Origin: Rhyacophila brunnea
Lineage: Eukaryota; Arthropoda; Insecta; Trichoptera; Rhyacophilidae
Direction of reading: 5' to 3'
Length of the DNA: 64,000 nucleotides
Assembly (NCBI GenBank): GCA_022495005.1
Contig: JAGYXB010001753.1
Span: forward strand, 930,001-994,000
This document shows positions 32,660 through 43,675 of this stretch, piece after piece; the stretch's first letter is position 1; each line of letters opens with the position of its first letter. The notes beneath the pieces are model-generated. The model saw nothing but the letters and a program-made list of their open reading frames with translations. It had not been told where the DNA came from and made no database searches. The translations under genes and the position numbers were made by a program.

Positions 32660-33620
32660 CCAGTAACCTTAAATTGAAAATAAAAACATGAAAAATTCAT
32701 CACAAACTGGAATGTGCAAATTTATTCATTTCTAAATACGTCTCCATAGGGTGGAAACGTTTTGAGATATTTTCTTAGTACACCTGCTACGATGCCTTGC
32801 AGGTAGGCAGATGGACATTTTCCACAGTGTGCCCCGCGCATTAAAAATTATGTTAGTAACAATTTTTGCAATATCGATTTTTTTTGTTTAATATGGTTGA
32901 TATTCACCAATGGTCCACTTTTGTAACGCATACTCGAATAATTAAAAATTCTGAAGAAGACACTCCAATCAGTATTTTCAAGAATGGTAGTCGGAAAGAA
33001 AGATCATTGTCACATTAATTCAGTTTTAAGATAAACTGAAAAAACTTAATTACATCCTTGTTATATTATCTACTTATTAAACTCTAAATTAAAATTTCTT
33101 ACATGCCAGTTTAATATTATTTAAAATCACAATTCACGATAGTTAAATATATAGTTTTGGAAAGAAAGAAAAAAAATATAAACATGAACATTCTTTGTCA
33201 AATGTTTGTGATAATGATCTTTCTTTTGAATTTCAATCTTTTCTTTCTGAGGTCAGTATGCCATCTAATAGCTTACAAAATTCTCCATAAGATCATTAAC
33301 TCAATTTGCGATTTTTGTGGATAATGACGTTTCTTTCCGCCTATCATTCAAATGATATTTGTGGCAAAACGAAGTAGTCAATACACTATTATTATTGAGG
33401 TCCTGAGGATTGATTGAACGATTGCCATTTTTTTTTATAAAATAATAATTGATAACTCGTTTATAGATATTTTTCTTGATATTATAACTCTCGGATCGAT
33501 TCCGTGTACACTGCGGTTGTGTAAATCGCAAGGTAACATTAACTTCGGCAACGCATTGGCATTATTGTTTAAACGAAAAAAGAACTCGAATTTTATACTT
33601 ATAAATTAATGTGTAATATA
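32660..33620. other. No recognisable feature
   Basis: AT-rich. A short inverted pair of AGAAAGATCATTGTCA-like and TGATAATGATCTTTCTTTTG-like words near 32996 and 33209 is noted without assignment. Confidence 0.4.
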
Positions 33621-33623
33621 TAT

Positions 33624-33842
33624 CAGTGGCAAAGTGTGCTCTATTTTTGTCGGATCGTCCGAATCACACCTAAATTATTACGGTTGGGTTGAGGCAGGGT
33701 TTAATTGAATTTTAAAAACTAACCAGCATTATCTGCAATTTATATTCTTAGTTCAATAAAAACAAATAATTATAACTGACAAAGTTTATTGTACAATGTC
33801 CCATGTCAGATCTTAACAGCCAACCTCCAACCCTCGCCACTG
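33624..33842 (+). mobile_element. Family A MITE, copy A4 (3' half)
   Basis: Right half of family A: TTAATTGAATTTTAAAAACT, TATATTCTTAGTTCAATAAA, then CAGCCAACCTCCAACCCTCG and CCACTG at the end. It is followed within 5 bases by family Q copy Q2. Confidence 0.75.
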
Positions 33843-33847
33843 ATATA

Positions 33848-34285
33848 GTGATAAATATGATTTCGTATTCCAAGAGTTAATTATTTCAAGGTATGAACTG
33901 TCAAGTGGAACGTTTTTAACGTGCGCCCGGACAGCCGAGTTATAACAACTGTATAGAGCGAGATAGATGAGGACGATTGTATTTTGAGATGCGGCGATTT
34001 GTAAATTTAATATTTACATCATAACACTTGCGCTACCGTGCCGTGCGTTAATAGTAAGTTGTCGTATTACACGCCAGTAAGCAGAGCTGTCAAATGCCAT
34101 TGATTTCGTGAAATATTTTCAAAATTTTGCAGAGGCAATGTACTTTTGTACAATGTAGAATATCGTGGGCGTTCTGACAATCTGTCCTATCTGCAAAATA
34201 GCTAACTGTACGGAATACGAAATCATATTAATCACTTTTTATTGAGTTTAGTGTTATGTTGAAATACCCCTCTGAAGCCCAGTAA
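33848..34285 (+). repeat. Family Q repeat, copy Q2
   Basis: GTGATAAATATGATTTCGTA then TTCC at the left is inverted as GGAATACGAAATCATATTAA then TCAC at 34212-34235. The right flank continues to match Q1 (1226-1350) through CTTTTTATTGAGTTTAGTG. It has the shape of a MITE, but the outer boundary is not resolved. Confidence 0.55.
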
Positions 34286-34289
34286 ATCC

Positions 34290-34885
34290 AGCCCTAACAC
34301 GTACGTATCTATTTATAACTAGATTTTTGTGTATCGGGATGTTCTACGTTCAAATTCCGATAATATTGTGAAAAATTGTTCTCACATACATATCAAATAA
34401 TACAAGATATAGAATACAGCATAAAAAAACATCATAAATTTTGGCATGGTCCGATGTTGACAAAATTTTACGTCATAATAATTGTATGTGCTAGCTTGGC
34501 AGAGATTCAATGTGCCAAATAAATATAAATATAGACATAAAATACCTACAATGTTTTTGCTAGGCACAGCATAGAAACAACAAGGTGACATAAATAAACC
34601 GGTTCAAAACTCGAACGAAGGTATGGAAGGTCACAAGAATAGTCCAAATACAAAGGATTCGGGTTATCATTTATGTAGATAACTTAATTATTTTACAAAT
34701 AGGTACTTAGATATACGTAATAAAAACCACTGGAATACAAGGAAAAGGCAGAAGAAAATAAGTAGGCAATTAAATTAGAAATACAATCATATCGTATATA
34801 TTTATATAAAATTCCGGTAGGTGCTCGTATGAACCAAGTCGTACCTATCAAATATCTGATAATAATGTCAATCGGGGAACTCAAA
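34290..34885. other. No recognisable feature
   Basis: AT-rich, no gene or repeat partner recognised. Confidence 0.4.
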
Positions 34886-34889
34886 AATA

Positions 34890-35200
34890 ATGGGAACTGA
34901 AATACCTAACGGGTGTGGAGTAACAGGCAACCGATCTCGAGTGTGGAATAATATGGGATAAACTTAAACACGTCTTAAGAATACGCTTGTATTTCGTTTT
35001 GACAACTATTGTCGGTTCATGCACCGACGCTCAATCAATATTGGTGTATTTGAAGGTTGCAACACACACTATCGCACGTCTATGTGTGGTTCATTTTTGT
35101 AGGACACTCATACATGCACAACCCTGCGTCAAAATTTAGTGTATTGGAGTACCTATAGCCTATCTGAATTATATGTATTAATCTGTTGCAATGTCAGCAT
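34890..35200 (-). repeat. Family P repeat, copy P2
   Basis: Reverse copy of P1: ACGGGTGTGGAGTAACAGGC, AATATGGGATAAACTTAAAC, TTTGAAGGTTGCAACACACA, TGTAGGACACTCATACATGC and ACCCTGCGTCAAAATTTAG. Confidence 0.7.
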
Positions 35201-36440
35201 TATTATCAAATTTGATAGCAATCAATATCAAATTAATGTTCTTATTGAACCTAATAAAATTGGAACATTACTGTGTGCAATGCTCCATTAGTAACGCGTT
35301 ATTTTGTTATGTCAAAGCTAAAATTTACCATTTAATGTAATACATACAATTAATTATTTACATGTAACGTAACCCAAATTCTGACCTGCACCAAAAACTT
35401 GACAGAAAACATTGCAGCTTTTGACTTACCTTTTTATATTGTAGTGTAAATAATATTGAATTTTATATATTTATAACTAATTCGTTATTTTAGTAAGTTG
35501 ACATATTATAATATTGACCTATTACTTTAATATACCATAGCTATCCTCTAGTTTGTGCACCCCTACTGATTTGATTATAATCATAATCATAGTTATACAA
35601 ATTTAACACACATCTCATCCTATATTGAATATAGTTTAAAAATTAATCTACATTCTAATAATGATGAATAATGAAAATTCGTATAATGAAAAACGTTCTG
35701 TGTAATGCTTTGTTTAAATACAACTCAACGGTTTATAACAAACACATCAATCCAAAACATTAGACGGTGATTATGTTAGCGAGTTAATTATATGAAAATT
35801 GAATACAAAAAGATGACTTTTGATCGAAGCTACCTCATTTCGGAAACAAAATACCGCTTTCAACTGTATTTTTCTTTGGCTGATTGCGAAAAAACTCGAG
35901 TGACCTTCGTGCAAGGAAGGAACTCGTAATTTGTAATAAGCATAATACACTTATCAGCTGGGTTTACAATCGTATTTATAGAAGCAAAAATTGCTGTGAA
36001 TTAACAACAACAAAAAAAACTAATAGAGAAGTAATAATCATACCTGTAAAAGTGTATCCTCTATGAGGAGGTAATACTAAAAACGAGAACGTGTATTTAT
36101 CTACATCTACATTAAAAAATGTCATTAATACTAAACAGTACAATTTATTTCCATAACAGTATCTAACTACTTTTTTAAAACAGTAAGAGTTTATTATAGA
36201 ATTCAAAATTCATTGGACTAAATGGGTGACTAATTTCCTAAAACGAATGGGAAAGGACCGAAAGGTTCTACGTTCCATTAAAACTGAAAACTTTAGTACT
36301 TCGGCCACAATCAACGGGAGAACAAAAATATACCATCCCCCAGTACATTGGCCAAGGAAAAATTAACGGTAAGTATGTGTAGCAGAGGAAAGCGGATAAT
36401 AGCAGACGACAATGTGCAGATCGCTCTGATGGTGGCCGAG
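35200..36440. other. No recognisable feature
   Basis: AT-rich, apparently unique sequence of more than 1 kb. No gene or repeat partner was seen. Confidence 0.4.
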
Positions 36441-36515
36441 CTCCTATAGGGCAGTGCTCCGCAACCGGTGTGCCGATGCTAAGTGTGCCGCGGTGCAATA
36501 GCCAAATTTTCGTAC

Positions 36516-37042
36516 ATGGCTGGTAATATATTTGAGCACCTGCATGAACTTAATAAAACAATGCAAGGTCAGAATGAAAATATATTGACGTGCTCTGATA
36601 AATTAGAAGTCAAAAATAAATTGGAACTTTGGCAGAAGGAGTTAAGACAAGGATCTCTACAAATGTTCCAAAGGAACTACCAAACCACCATTGAAAACAA
36701 GCAATTAATTTTGGATCCGTCTCAAAAACATTTAACTTTGCTGCAAAAGAAATTTCATCAGTACTTTCATACAATAAATACGACAGGATACGAAACCCTT
36801 TTGCAACCAATGCCAAAAATTCTATAGAAGCGCTTTTCCTATAAGTTCGAGAGGAATTTGTTGAATTGATAAACGACGGGACGCTAAAACTGAACTTCGC
36901 CGATGTTCCATTGGCTATTTTCTGGATTTCGGTTAATAAAAAATATCCTCGGATTTCCGACAAGGCTATCGCAGTTCAGATCCCATTTTCGAGTCAAAAA
37001 AAGTCGCCTGTGGCGCTATTTTACTACGCTAATAAGTATTAA
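36516..37042 (+). pseudogene. hAT transposase fragments (ZBED5/FAM200-like)
   Basis: First piece, 36516-36827, from MAGNIFEHLHELNKTMQGQN and DKLEVKNKLELWQKELRQG to a stop. This motif order is typical of the middle of ZBED5/FAM200/GTF2IRD2-type hAT transposases. Second piece, 36845-37042 in another frame, reads EFVELINDGTLKLNFADV, FWISVNKKYPRISDKA and VQIPFSS, which lies near the hAT C-terminal dimerisation region in the same proteins. The BED zinc finger and DDE catalytic residues are not present. The two pieces are separated by a stop and a frameshift. It is non-functional. The family assignment is from recognised wording of these motifs and was not checked by a search. Confidence 0.75.
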
Positions 37043-37184
37043 TATTTTAAAACATGTAATTGTAGGACACAATTTATTATTATTGTATCAATACTCGACA
37101 AATAATTATTCCTAATCCGACAACTAACCATAATTATATAAATAGAATATAACCATAAAAAAACGCTGAACATAAAATCAATAC

Positions 37185-37255
37185 CATTGAAGTTAATCCC
37201 TCCAAACCAAAACCCGCCACGCACCACACCCGGTCTTAATCGGGCATGAACACTA
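37185..37255 (-). repeat. Family O fragment O3 inside the hAT
   Basis: GTTAATCCCTCCAAACCAAA, then CGCACCACACCCGGTCTTAA, is the complement of the right part of O1 and O2. Confidence 0.55.
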
Positions 37256-37466
37256 TTTGAAAAACGCTATTTTAGAGTATCACACTGTCTTTAACCTTAG
37301 CGATAGGTAGGGGGGCCCACCAAAGATCTTGGGCTGTGGTCCCCCTTCAGGATGTGGAGTCCATGTTTTGGTGTATAAATTGTTTTACGTGTGGTGTGCC
37401 GCGGAATTCTGGGAAGACCTTTGGTGTGCCATGGGTTGGAAAAGGTTGCGGAGCACTGCTATAGAG

Positions 37467-38168
37467 GATGGCAAATCAAAAAGAAGAAATCTATAGTAAA
37501 ATACTAATGTAGACAGACACGGTAACAATTAATTAATTTAATCTATTTCAATATGTGAAACATTGGATCGCTTTCTTACCTACCCGCAGGTATATTCCAA
37601 CATAACACTTACTGCAAAATTATACACAATTGTGATAAAAATTCTCCATGTAGGTATTCAATGTTATAACACTCTTAACCGTCGGGTGTGTTAATTAGAT
37701 AACCGCTCGAGCTGTCATTTAGTGTGACGTTAGCGATGGCGTGTCATCGCACTGATCAAGCAACGAGTTTGAACTTCTGGCAAAACACGGATACCAACTG
37801 CCTTTTTGATAACCATTTTGCGCACATAATACAGAATACATCCGTAACACGATGGGGTTATATCGGACTTCGAAAATGTAACGAAATGGTGTTACAGGGT
37901 GTTATGTAGTTGGAATAGATCTGCTACGATATAACATCACCAAGGCGTCCGAAATTTTTGATGATTATTCTTTTAGCTTTAGTTACATTTAGGATATTGT
38001 GACGAGGGGTTTATAAGCAACATAAAGTAATAAATAACGTAAGTCAACATAAATAACTCAAATAATGAATTCAAGTGAAGAGGTCACCCGTATACAGGTC
38101 GAAAATTAAGAATTTTGGGTATTGTATGAAAGATGTATATTATGACATTGGTTCAATCTTTTCTCGTC
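37467..38168. other. No recognisable feature
   Basis: Contains the word GAGCTGTCATTTAGTGTGAC near 37709. GACAGCTC/GAGCTGTC words also occur near 1190 and 34086, hinting at a diffuse repeat. No gene supported. Confidence 0.35.
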
Positions 38169-38176
38169 CTATAAAT

Positions 38177-38521
38177 CAGTGCTTCTCAAACTTTTTCATA
38201 CCAAAGCCCCAAAATCTGAAAATAGTAATCCCCAACCACCCTCCGCTGAATTCCTCATGCATTCTACAATCGTATCAGTCGAAAACATGACACGACGTGT
38301 GTATTTCGTATGCATATTGAATCATCTTTTCGGTCAATATAAATATATTTTAATAACATTGTTGTACATATTATAATGTGATATATAATCTGACATATTT
38401 AAATGTATACATATATAATTGTAAAAAATATTCATACAAATAAATAATTGTAGTTCCACTAAAACGTTTCGCAGCCCTCCACAGAAACCCTACGACCCCC
38501 AGGGGGGTTTGGGAAGAACTA
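38177..38521 (+). mobile_element. Short hAT-derived MITE
   Basis: 345 bp with left end CAGTGCTTCTCAAACTTTTT, a well-known hAT terminus type, and right end GGGGTTTGGGAAGAACTA. It has an exact 8-bp duplication CTATAAAT (38169-38176 and 38522-38529). No transposase. Confidence 0.9.
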
Positions 38522-38529
38522 CTATAAAT

Positions 38530-39580
38530 TTCGAAAAATAAATCAATACCATAAAATAGTATTTTATCAAAAGCGCATATATTTTATCCATAGTGAAATT
38601 TATATTGGAGTTTGCAATTGACTTCTAATGTTGCCATCTGTATTTACCAGAGGGTTGGAGCGGACCCTTTTTTGAGTTGCTACGCTCCATCTCCCCTCCA
38701 GGACCTAATATTTGCTCCAGCTCTGGGTAAAAAGTTTTAATAGGTATATACTTAAATATTATATACTTGTGTTAAATTTTTTAAAATAGTTTTTAAATAA
38801 GGTTTATTATTCGTCCTTCATTATTAATTCAATTAAACAAAAATTCCTATAGCAAATCGTCTTTCATTGTCTGCCTCTCTGTCAAAAAAGTGAGGTTATC
38901 ATCACTTGGCTGTGTTGGCGTATTTCAAATAATTCCAGTGTTGCAAAGTGTCAAATACAATATATTCATTGGAATTTAGGACGAAAATTTAATAATAAAA
39001 ATAAACATCCGGAGCAGACAAATGTTCGATGCTCGGACGAAACCCCGTTGCTCGACTATTCCGTGTTCATGCTCTGAGCTCCGCTCCAACGCTCTTATAT
39101 TTACCATGATTATTTCTTTTTTACTATACTTTAATATATTACATATTATCCTAACATTCATCCATTCCCATTACATAAATACCGTTCAAAAATGGAGTTC
39201 TACCACGTAATCCCCAGTTCGGTTCAATTAATATTGATTTCATCAGTTCACGAAATCGCGAAAAATGAATACGCCGACGTTTATTTACCGTTAATAGTAA
39301 GTAAGTATGAAAACCAGTTTTAAAGATAATTTTAGAAGTGTTTACATCTATCGTGACTATCCGAGCAATTATGAAAACACACAGTGACGAACGAACCCGG
39401 AGAAGGCAAGAGTAACACATAGTAGATCGGGTTAATTACCATAATCGTGACGTATTACAACGTGAAATCTCCCTTAGCCTTCACAACTGGAATTAATAAA
39501 ATACACAGTGCTTATTCAGATCGATCATGTAAGATTAGCTAATCACTGGCTACAATATTAATGTTAATATTAACATGGCT
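38530..39580. other. No recognisable feature
   Basis: AT-rich. GGAGCGGACCC and CTCCATCTCCCCTCCAGG near 38657-38710 and GCTCTGAGCTCCGCTCC near 39070 form loosely complementary purine/pyrimidine patches that might mark an old element. No gene supported. Confidence 0.35.
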
Positions 39581-39583
39581 CAG

Positions 39584-39612
39584 AATATTTATTTATTTAT
39601 TTATTTATATCT
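39584..39612. repeat. (ATTT)n microsatellite
   Basis: About six to seven tandem TTAT units. Confidence 0.9.
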
Positions 39613-39654
39613 AGGCATAACAAATTATTAATTCAAGTCGTTCACAACATGACA

Positions 39655-39900
39655 CAAAGATAGAAAGCCCGCGAAGCAGCGGGAAATTTGCGAGGGGTTT
39701 ACGAGGTATTTCCGAGCGCGCGCACAAAAATCAGGCGCGGCCGCATCGCCCATGTTAAGTAGCGAGATATTCGCCTTTCATTATATCGGAAAGTAAATCG
39801 ACGGTATATTTTTTACATTTCTATGTGAAAACCGAGCTGCCGATTGACGCGAGTGGGGTCAGCGATTGATCAACCCCTAGTGACATGAAGTGGTTTTACC
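39655..39900. other. CpG-richer patch
   Basis: GCCCGCGAAGCAGCGGGAAA and CGAGCGCGCGCACAAA raise GC locally. There is no promoter motif set and no gene. Confidence 0.35.
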
Positions 39901-40436
39901 TAACACATACCTATATATGTGTGTTTATAACATATAAACACATGCCTACTAAGTAGTTGTTTTTTTGTAATTAGATATTGTGCGGGTGGCTATATCTTTT
40001 CAAGATTTTTTCTAATAGATAAGTTTCTGATGTGTTTCCGAATTATGTATATCCAATAAAATAAATATATTAAAACAAAATACTCAGTATAACACTAAAA
40101 AATTCTACGTCTCTGTGTAGCCCTCGCTATTTGTGTCTAATAAGCCTGACACGAGACTGATATTTGAATAGACCAATAGTCGAAACAATGAATGAAGATT
40201 GGTTGGGTGAATACGTCACAACTCACAACCACGAAGTCTATGAGGAGTTTGGTGAACCCAACAACCAATGCATACAAAATTGAGATTCGCTGAGAAGCCG
40301 TCTGGTCGGAGGAGTGTTCGGATAACACAATTGCGAGTGGCGTGACTCAGGATCCCCGAACGATCAGAATCCCAGATTGTATGAGGATAAACTGAACTGG
40401 GGATGATAACTAAAGTAGGCCATAGTCAACTCCAGG
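39901..40436. other. No recognisable feature
   Basis: AT-rich to moderately mixed. No gene supported. Confidence 0.4.
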
Positions 40437-41056
40437 CTAAAGTTGTGATCATATTGAGATGCATGTCGTGTACTGGCACGCGGTCATGGCGTCAAATTTA
40501 GTCTATGGTTTCGTCATTTTGAAGAATATTTTGAACGAGCAAATTCAATGATATTTTGAACAGAACCCAACCCGCAGACTATAATAGACAATATTCTTAT
40601 AAAAGATGCATGTCGTGTACTGGCACGCGGTCATGGCGTCAAATTTAGTCTATGGTTTCGTCATTTTGCAGAATATTTTGAACAGAACCCAACCCGCAGA
40701 CTATAATAGACAATATTCTTATAGAAAATACATGTACCTACCAACCGCTAAAAACTAAAAACACGCGATTTTGGATTAGAAAATGTGTAGGCATGTAGAA
40801 AATGATAAAAAATGTTCATGAGTCATGCAGGTGATGATGCAGTACGGGTCGCGTAAGGTGACCTCATTGTTGTTCTGGCTGACTGACAACGTTCGTTTAA
40901 TTTAAAGGTTCAAAATGTGCTAGGGACGGGAGCATCAGTCTGATAACATTTAAAACACAAATAAAAACGACATTACAAGCCTTTCCCCGTAGAGGCAGCT
41001 TACTGTGACATCACGTGATAGTACGCGACGTGCATCTCAATATAATCACAACTTAA
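40437..41056. mobile_element. Inverted-repeat element G
   Basis: The left end AAGTTGTGATCATATTGAGA then TGCATGTCG matches the complement of the right end CGACGTGCATCTCAATATAA then TCACAACTT. About 620 bp with no ORF. The target duplication is not resolved. A tandem duplication lies just inside the left end. Confidence 0.7.
40457..40724 (+). repeat. Tandem duplication inside element G
   Basis: Two units, 40457-40603 (147 bp) and 40604-40724 (121 bp), starting AGATGCATGTCGTGTACTGG and ending GACAATATTCTTATA. The first has about 25 extra bases that repeat ATATTTTGAAC. Otherwise they are nearly identical. Confidence 0.9.
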
Positions 41057-41059
41057 TGC

Positions 41060-41790
41060 GCAACAAGTGACAATGATGTGGTGTACCTATTATATTGGCG
41101 ATATAGGTTTTGAACACAGGACAATGATCTTTCTGCCAACGCCGTTGATGGTAATAGGTATGTCGATCAAATCCGCCATTTATAATTCAAGTTGAAGGGT
41201 CACGTCGTTAGAAAAAAAGATCGAAATAATACATTGTAATACAAAGAGATCCGGTACCACGATAAACCAATTTTTCTGAGTTGCTTTCAGCCTAAAACTG
41301 GTTTAATAATAATGCGTCTAAAATGGTCACGACTCGTAGCTTGCTATCTTGTATATTATTTTATTAAATAATAATATATATAACACATCTTTGTTTCTGA
41401 TACAAAAACCACTTAAAACGGTATACCCAAGTACCAATACGCGTAGATGGATGTTGACTTGCTGGTGAGCGCAGCATCTAAAGAACAAAGGGACCGTAGT
41501 AAAAAGCCCTACTCAAATTAATTGGCGAATACAATAACTAATTAGTGTTTGAATACTTAATTCTACATATATTTCAAATTCGAGTTCACGTTTTTACATC
41601 ATTGTTGACCTGCTCTGCTAACGCTTACGTTATACGTCAGCTTAAATATTGCCACTTACTACCAATAATTGTGACGTTGTGACGGTAACCAATAACAAAC
41701 GTAACCTTCAATGATAACAAAATGTGTTGGCTACACTGCTATTGACATTTAATGTCAATAACAGTCATAGACTAATTCTTTTCTTTTCTT
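41060..41790. other. No recognisable feature
   Basis: AT-rich with the short inverted words TTGACATTTAATGTCAATAA near 41742. No gene supported. Confidence 0.4.
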
Positions 41791-42455
41791 TCGACCATGT
41801 CCGATCCTAATAGGATCATAATTCGTCGGTCCCTATTAAAAAAGTCGGATCTGAAATTTTGTCATTTTCGGATTATTATGTAAAAGTTATTTAAACACTT
41901 TATACATTTATACCACAATCAGTTTTTTTTGTTTGTTTGAAAAATTTCGAGATATTCAAGTTAAAAATGACGGATCTACCGAGGGTGTCCGAAAGACAAT
42001 GTCGGTTCTTACCAACCGACATTGTTGGCCGGGCGTGGGTGAGCAAGATGCGTCGGATCTGACAGTTGCTGCTATGTTCACCGGACAGACGGATGTTTTT
42101 ATAAACGTTTAGAAAAGTTTCTATAACCCGTATTTTTATTCATTATGGCAAGCAATAGGACACAAAGGATATTTGATGAAACATCTTTGATTGCTCGTAC
42201 TGAAAAATAGCATTTTGCAGATCCGACTTTTTTAATAGGGAACGACGAATATGGTCCTCCACAGAGTGGAGGTTTGTTGTAAACAGATTTTATTTTTACG
42301 TGAAATGGATGTCAGCCACTTGCTCAACCTATTAGGTCCATACTCTGACTCATATACACAAATTGAAAAACAATATGTGTACTTGCCAGACCCAGGATTC
42401 GAACCTGGGACCCTCGACACTATAGACCAGCGCTTAAGCCACGCGGCCATCGTGG
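41791..42455 (-). mobile_element. SINE family E, copy E3, split by element F
   Basis: Minus-strand SINE. The tRNA-derived head (42385-42455) reads, on the minus strand, an A box TGGCTTAAGCG and a perfect B box GGTTCGAATCC. The body carries CTATTAGGTCCATACTCTGA and GTCAGCCACTTGCTCAACCT on the plus strand. The 3' end CCATGTCCGATCCTAATAGG is separated from the rest by a 425-bp insertion. When the insertion is skipped, CATAAT joins ATGGTC as in the uninterrupted copy E2. Confidence 0.85.
41823..42247. mobile_element. Element F (long-TIR insertion in SINE E3)
   Basis: About 425 bp with ~30-base terminal inverted repeats: CGTCGGTCCCTATTAAAAAA then GTCGGATCTG, mirrored as CAGATCCGACTTTTTTAATA then GGGAACGACG. 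One mismatch was seen. The flanks AAT (41820-41822) and AAT (42248-42250) may be a 3-bp target duplication. No transposase. The superfamily is unknown. Confidence 0.85.
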
Positions 42456-42459
42456 GTGT

Positions 42460-42938
42460 ATACTAATACGCCACCTTAAAATGTATACGGAAAGATGAAA
42501 TATAAATTAAAGATTCCGGAAATACTATGCATAATAGAATTGTAAATCGTTCATGTGCCATAGGTTCGCAAACCCTGGGTTACACATTGGGAAGGCGCGA
42601 ATAAAAACTCGTAATTATTTTTTTAAATGTCATTGCAAAAAATAAATAAACATGCCCGACTAATAAATGAACAGCAGCTGATATCCAATACATAATAAAT
42701 ACAAAGGTCACAAATGGGCAGGACGTGCCGGATTACAAATATAATTTTTATTTCCAGATGCAGTGCGTTGTTAGTCGGCACGCGTCGGTCTTACCGCCCG
42801 GTGTCTTGGACATCTGCTTCCCTCACGCGGCGAATGGATTTAGGCAGCACCAGCTCGGCAAAGAAGCAGTTACTGTAATTGGTGGCCTTATAATATTACC
42901 GATGTGTAATAATAAAATCAACCCCTTTGACACACATC
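42460..42938. other. No recognisable feature
   Basis: Mixed composition with no repeat partner. The 121-codon frame starting at 42725 runs into the hAT element and is not a gene. Confidence 0.4.
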
Positions 42939-42980
42939 ATTTAAATCAGGGGTGCCCAACCCAAATCGTTTGGTGGGCCA

Positions 42981-43440
42981 AAAAAATCGGTGTGTGTACT
43001 TATGTACGTGCGTTAGAAGTTACACTTCTTGGCGTAATAAAACTTGTGATAACCTTAGATTCTTCGACTAACTCTTTATTATCTTGTTAAATTACACACT
43101 CAAGAAAAAGGGCCGCTTATTGGAGCACCGTTGGTTTATTTATATTACACTTTAACTTATATTACCACATTAAATAATTATTTCTCATTGTTTTTATTTT
43201 TAAAGTAACACTGTCTGACGTTTAATCGTTTGTTTACGTAAGGAATTGCAAATGGCCGACAATAATAAATTCGTTGCCTAGGTAACGGAACAATTCTACT
43301 ATCAAACTTGCATTTGTGTACAGCTGACTGATTCGCAGCTAACTTCATACTGTCGCGCACTTTCGTAACGGTGTGCGCGCGCAGCTCTCAATTTAACTCT
43401 CTGCCAAACTCCCCAAAAGAAGTATAACTTCAAAAAATAA
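42981..43440 (+). mobile_element. Family T element, copy T2 (nested)
   Basis: AAAAAATCGGTGTGTGTACT, then GAAGTTACACTTCTTGG, at the left. CCCCAAAAGAAGTATAACTT then CAAAAAAT at the right. It lies immediately after the hAT left terminal repeat. Shorter than T1. Confidence 0.75.
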
Positions 43441-43492
43441 AACACAGAACCTCTTAATATTTTATTACCCTATAATAATAATGAATACATAA

Positions 43493-43675
43493 TTAATGTG
43501 ACGCTTGTTTTTGTATATTGTTTGATGTCTTTTTCATATTCACTGGTAATTTAGCTGACCCGCATCGCAGTTGATTGGTCGTGTTTTTATCAAGCAACCT
43601 GCTGCGACATTTTGTTTTTACTACATTTAATTCCGAAAAGAACGATTCGTAGCGACAAATGTAGACCCAAATAAT
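43493..43675 (-). pseudogene. hAT transposase C-terminal dimerisation fragment
   Basis: The minus-strand frame reads YESFFSELNVVKTKCRSRLL, then DKNTTNQLRCGSAKLPVNMK and ends KQASH before a stop. The order FS-x-[LM]-N-x-VK-[ST]K-x-RSRL-D ... LR ... KQ-x-SH is typical of the C-terminus of GTF2IRD2/EPM2AIP1-type hAT transposases, where this helix bundle mediates dimerisation. The rest of the transposase, which should lie toward 44.2 kb on the minus strand, is deleted. The usual C-E-K before FS is changed to R-Y-E. It is non-functional. Assignment is by motif recognition only. Confidence 0.75.

Larger units (their letters stand above)
36452..37458 (+). mobile_element. hAT transposon (decayed, ZBED5-like)
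   Basis: 1007 bp with ends CAGTGCTCCGCAACCGGTGT and GGTTGCGGAGCACTG. Flanks CTATAGGG (36444-36451) and CTATAGAG (37459-37466) match at 7 of 8 positions. It carries two transposase fragments in different frames and a GTGTGCCGCGG subterminal word at both ends. It is too short for a complete hAT of about 3 kb, so most of the transposase is deleted. Confidence 0.9.

Noticed and set aside
42385..42455. Possible minus-strand tRNA gene with perfect B box
   Set aside because: It is continuous with the SINE E body seen in other copies, and the acceptor stem does not pair. It is a tRNA-derived SINE head.
42725..43090. 121-codon plus-strand frame
   Set aside because: It crosses the hAT boundary, its target duplication and the start of T2, so it is a chance frame.
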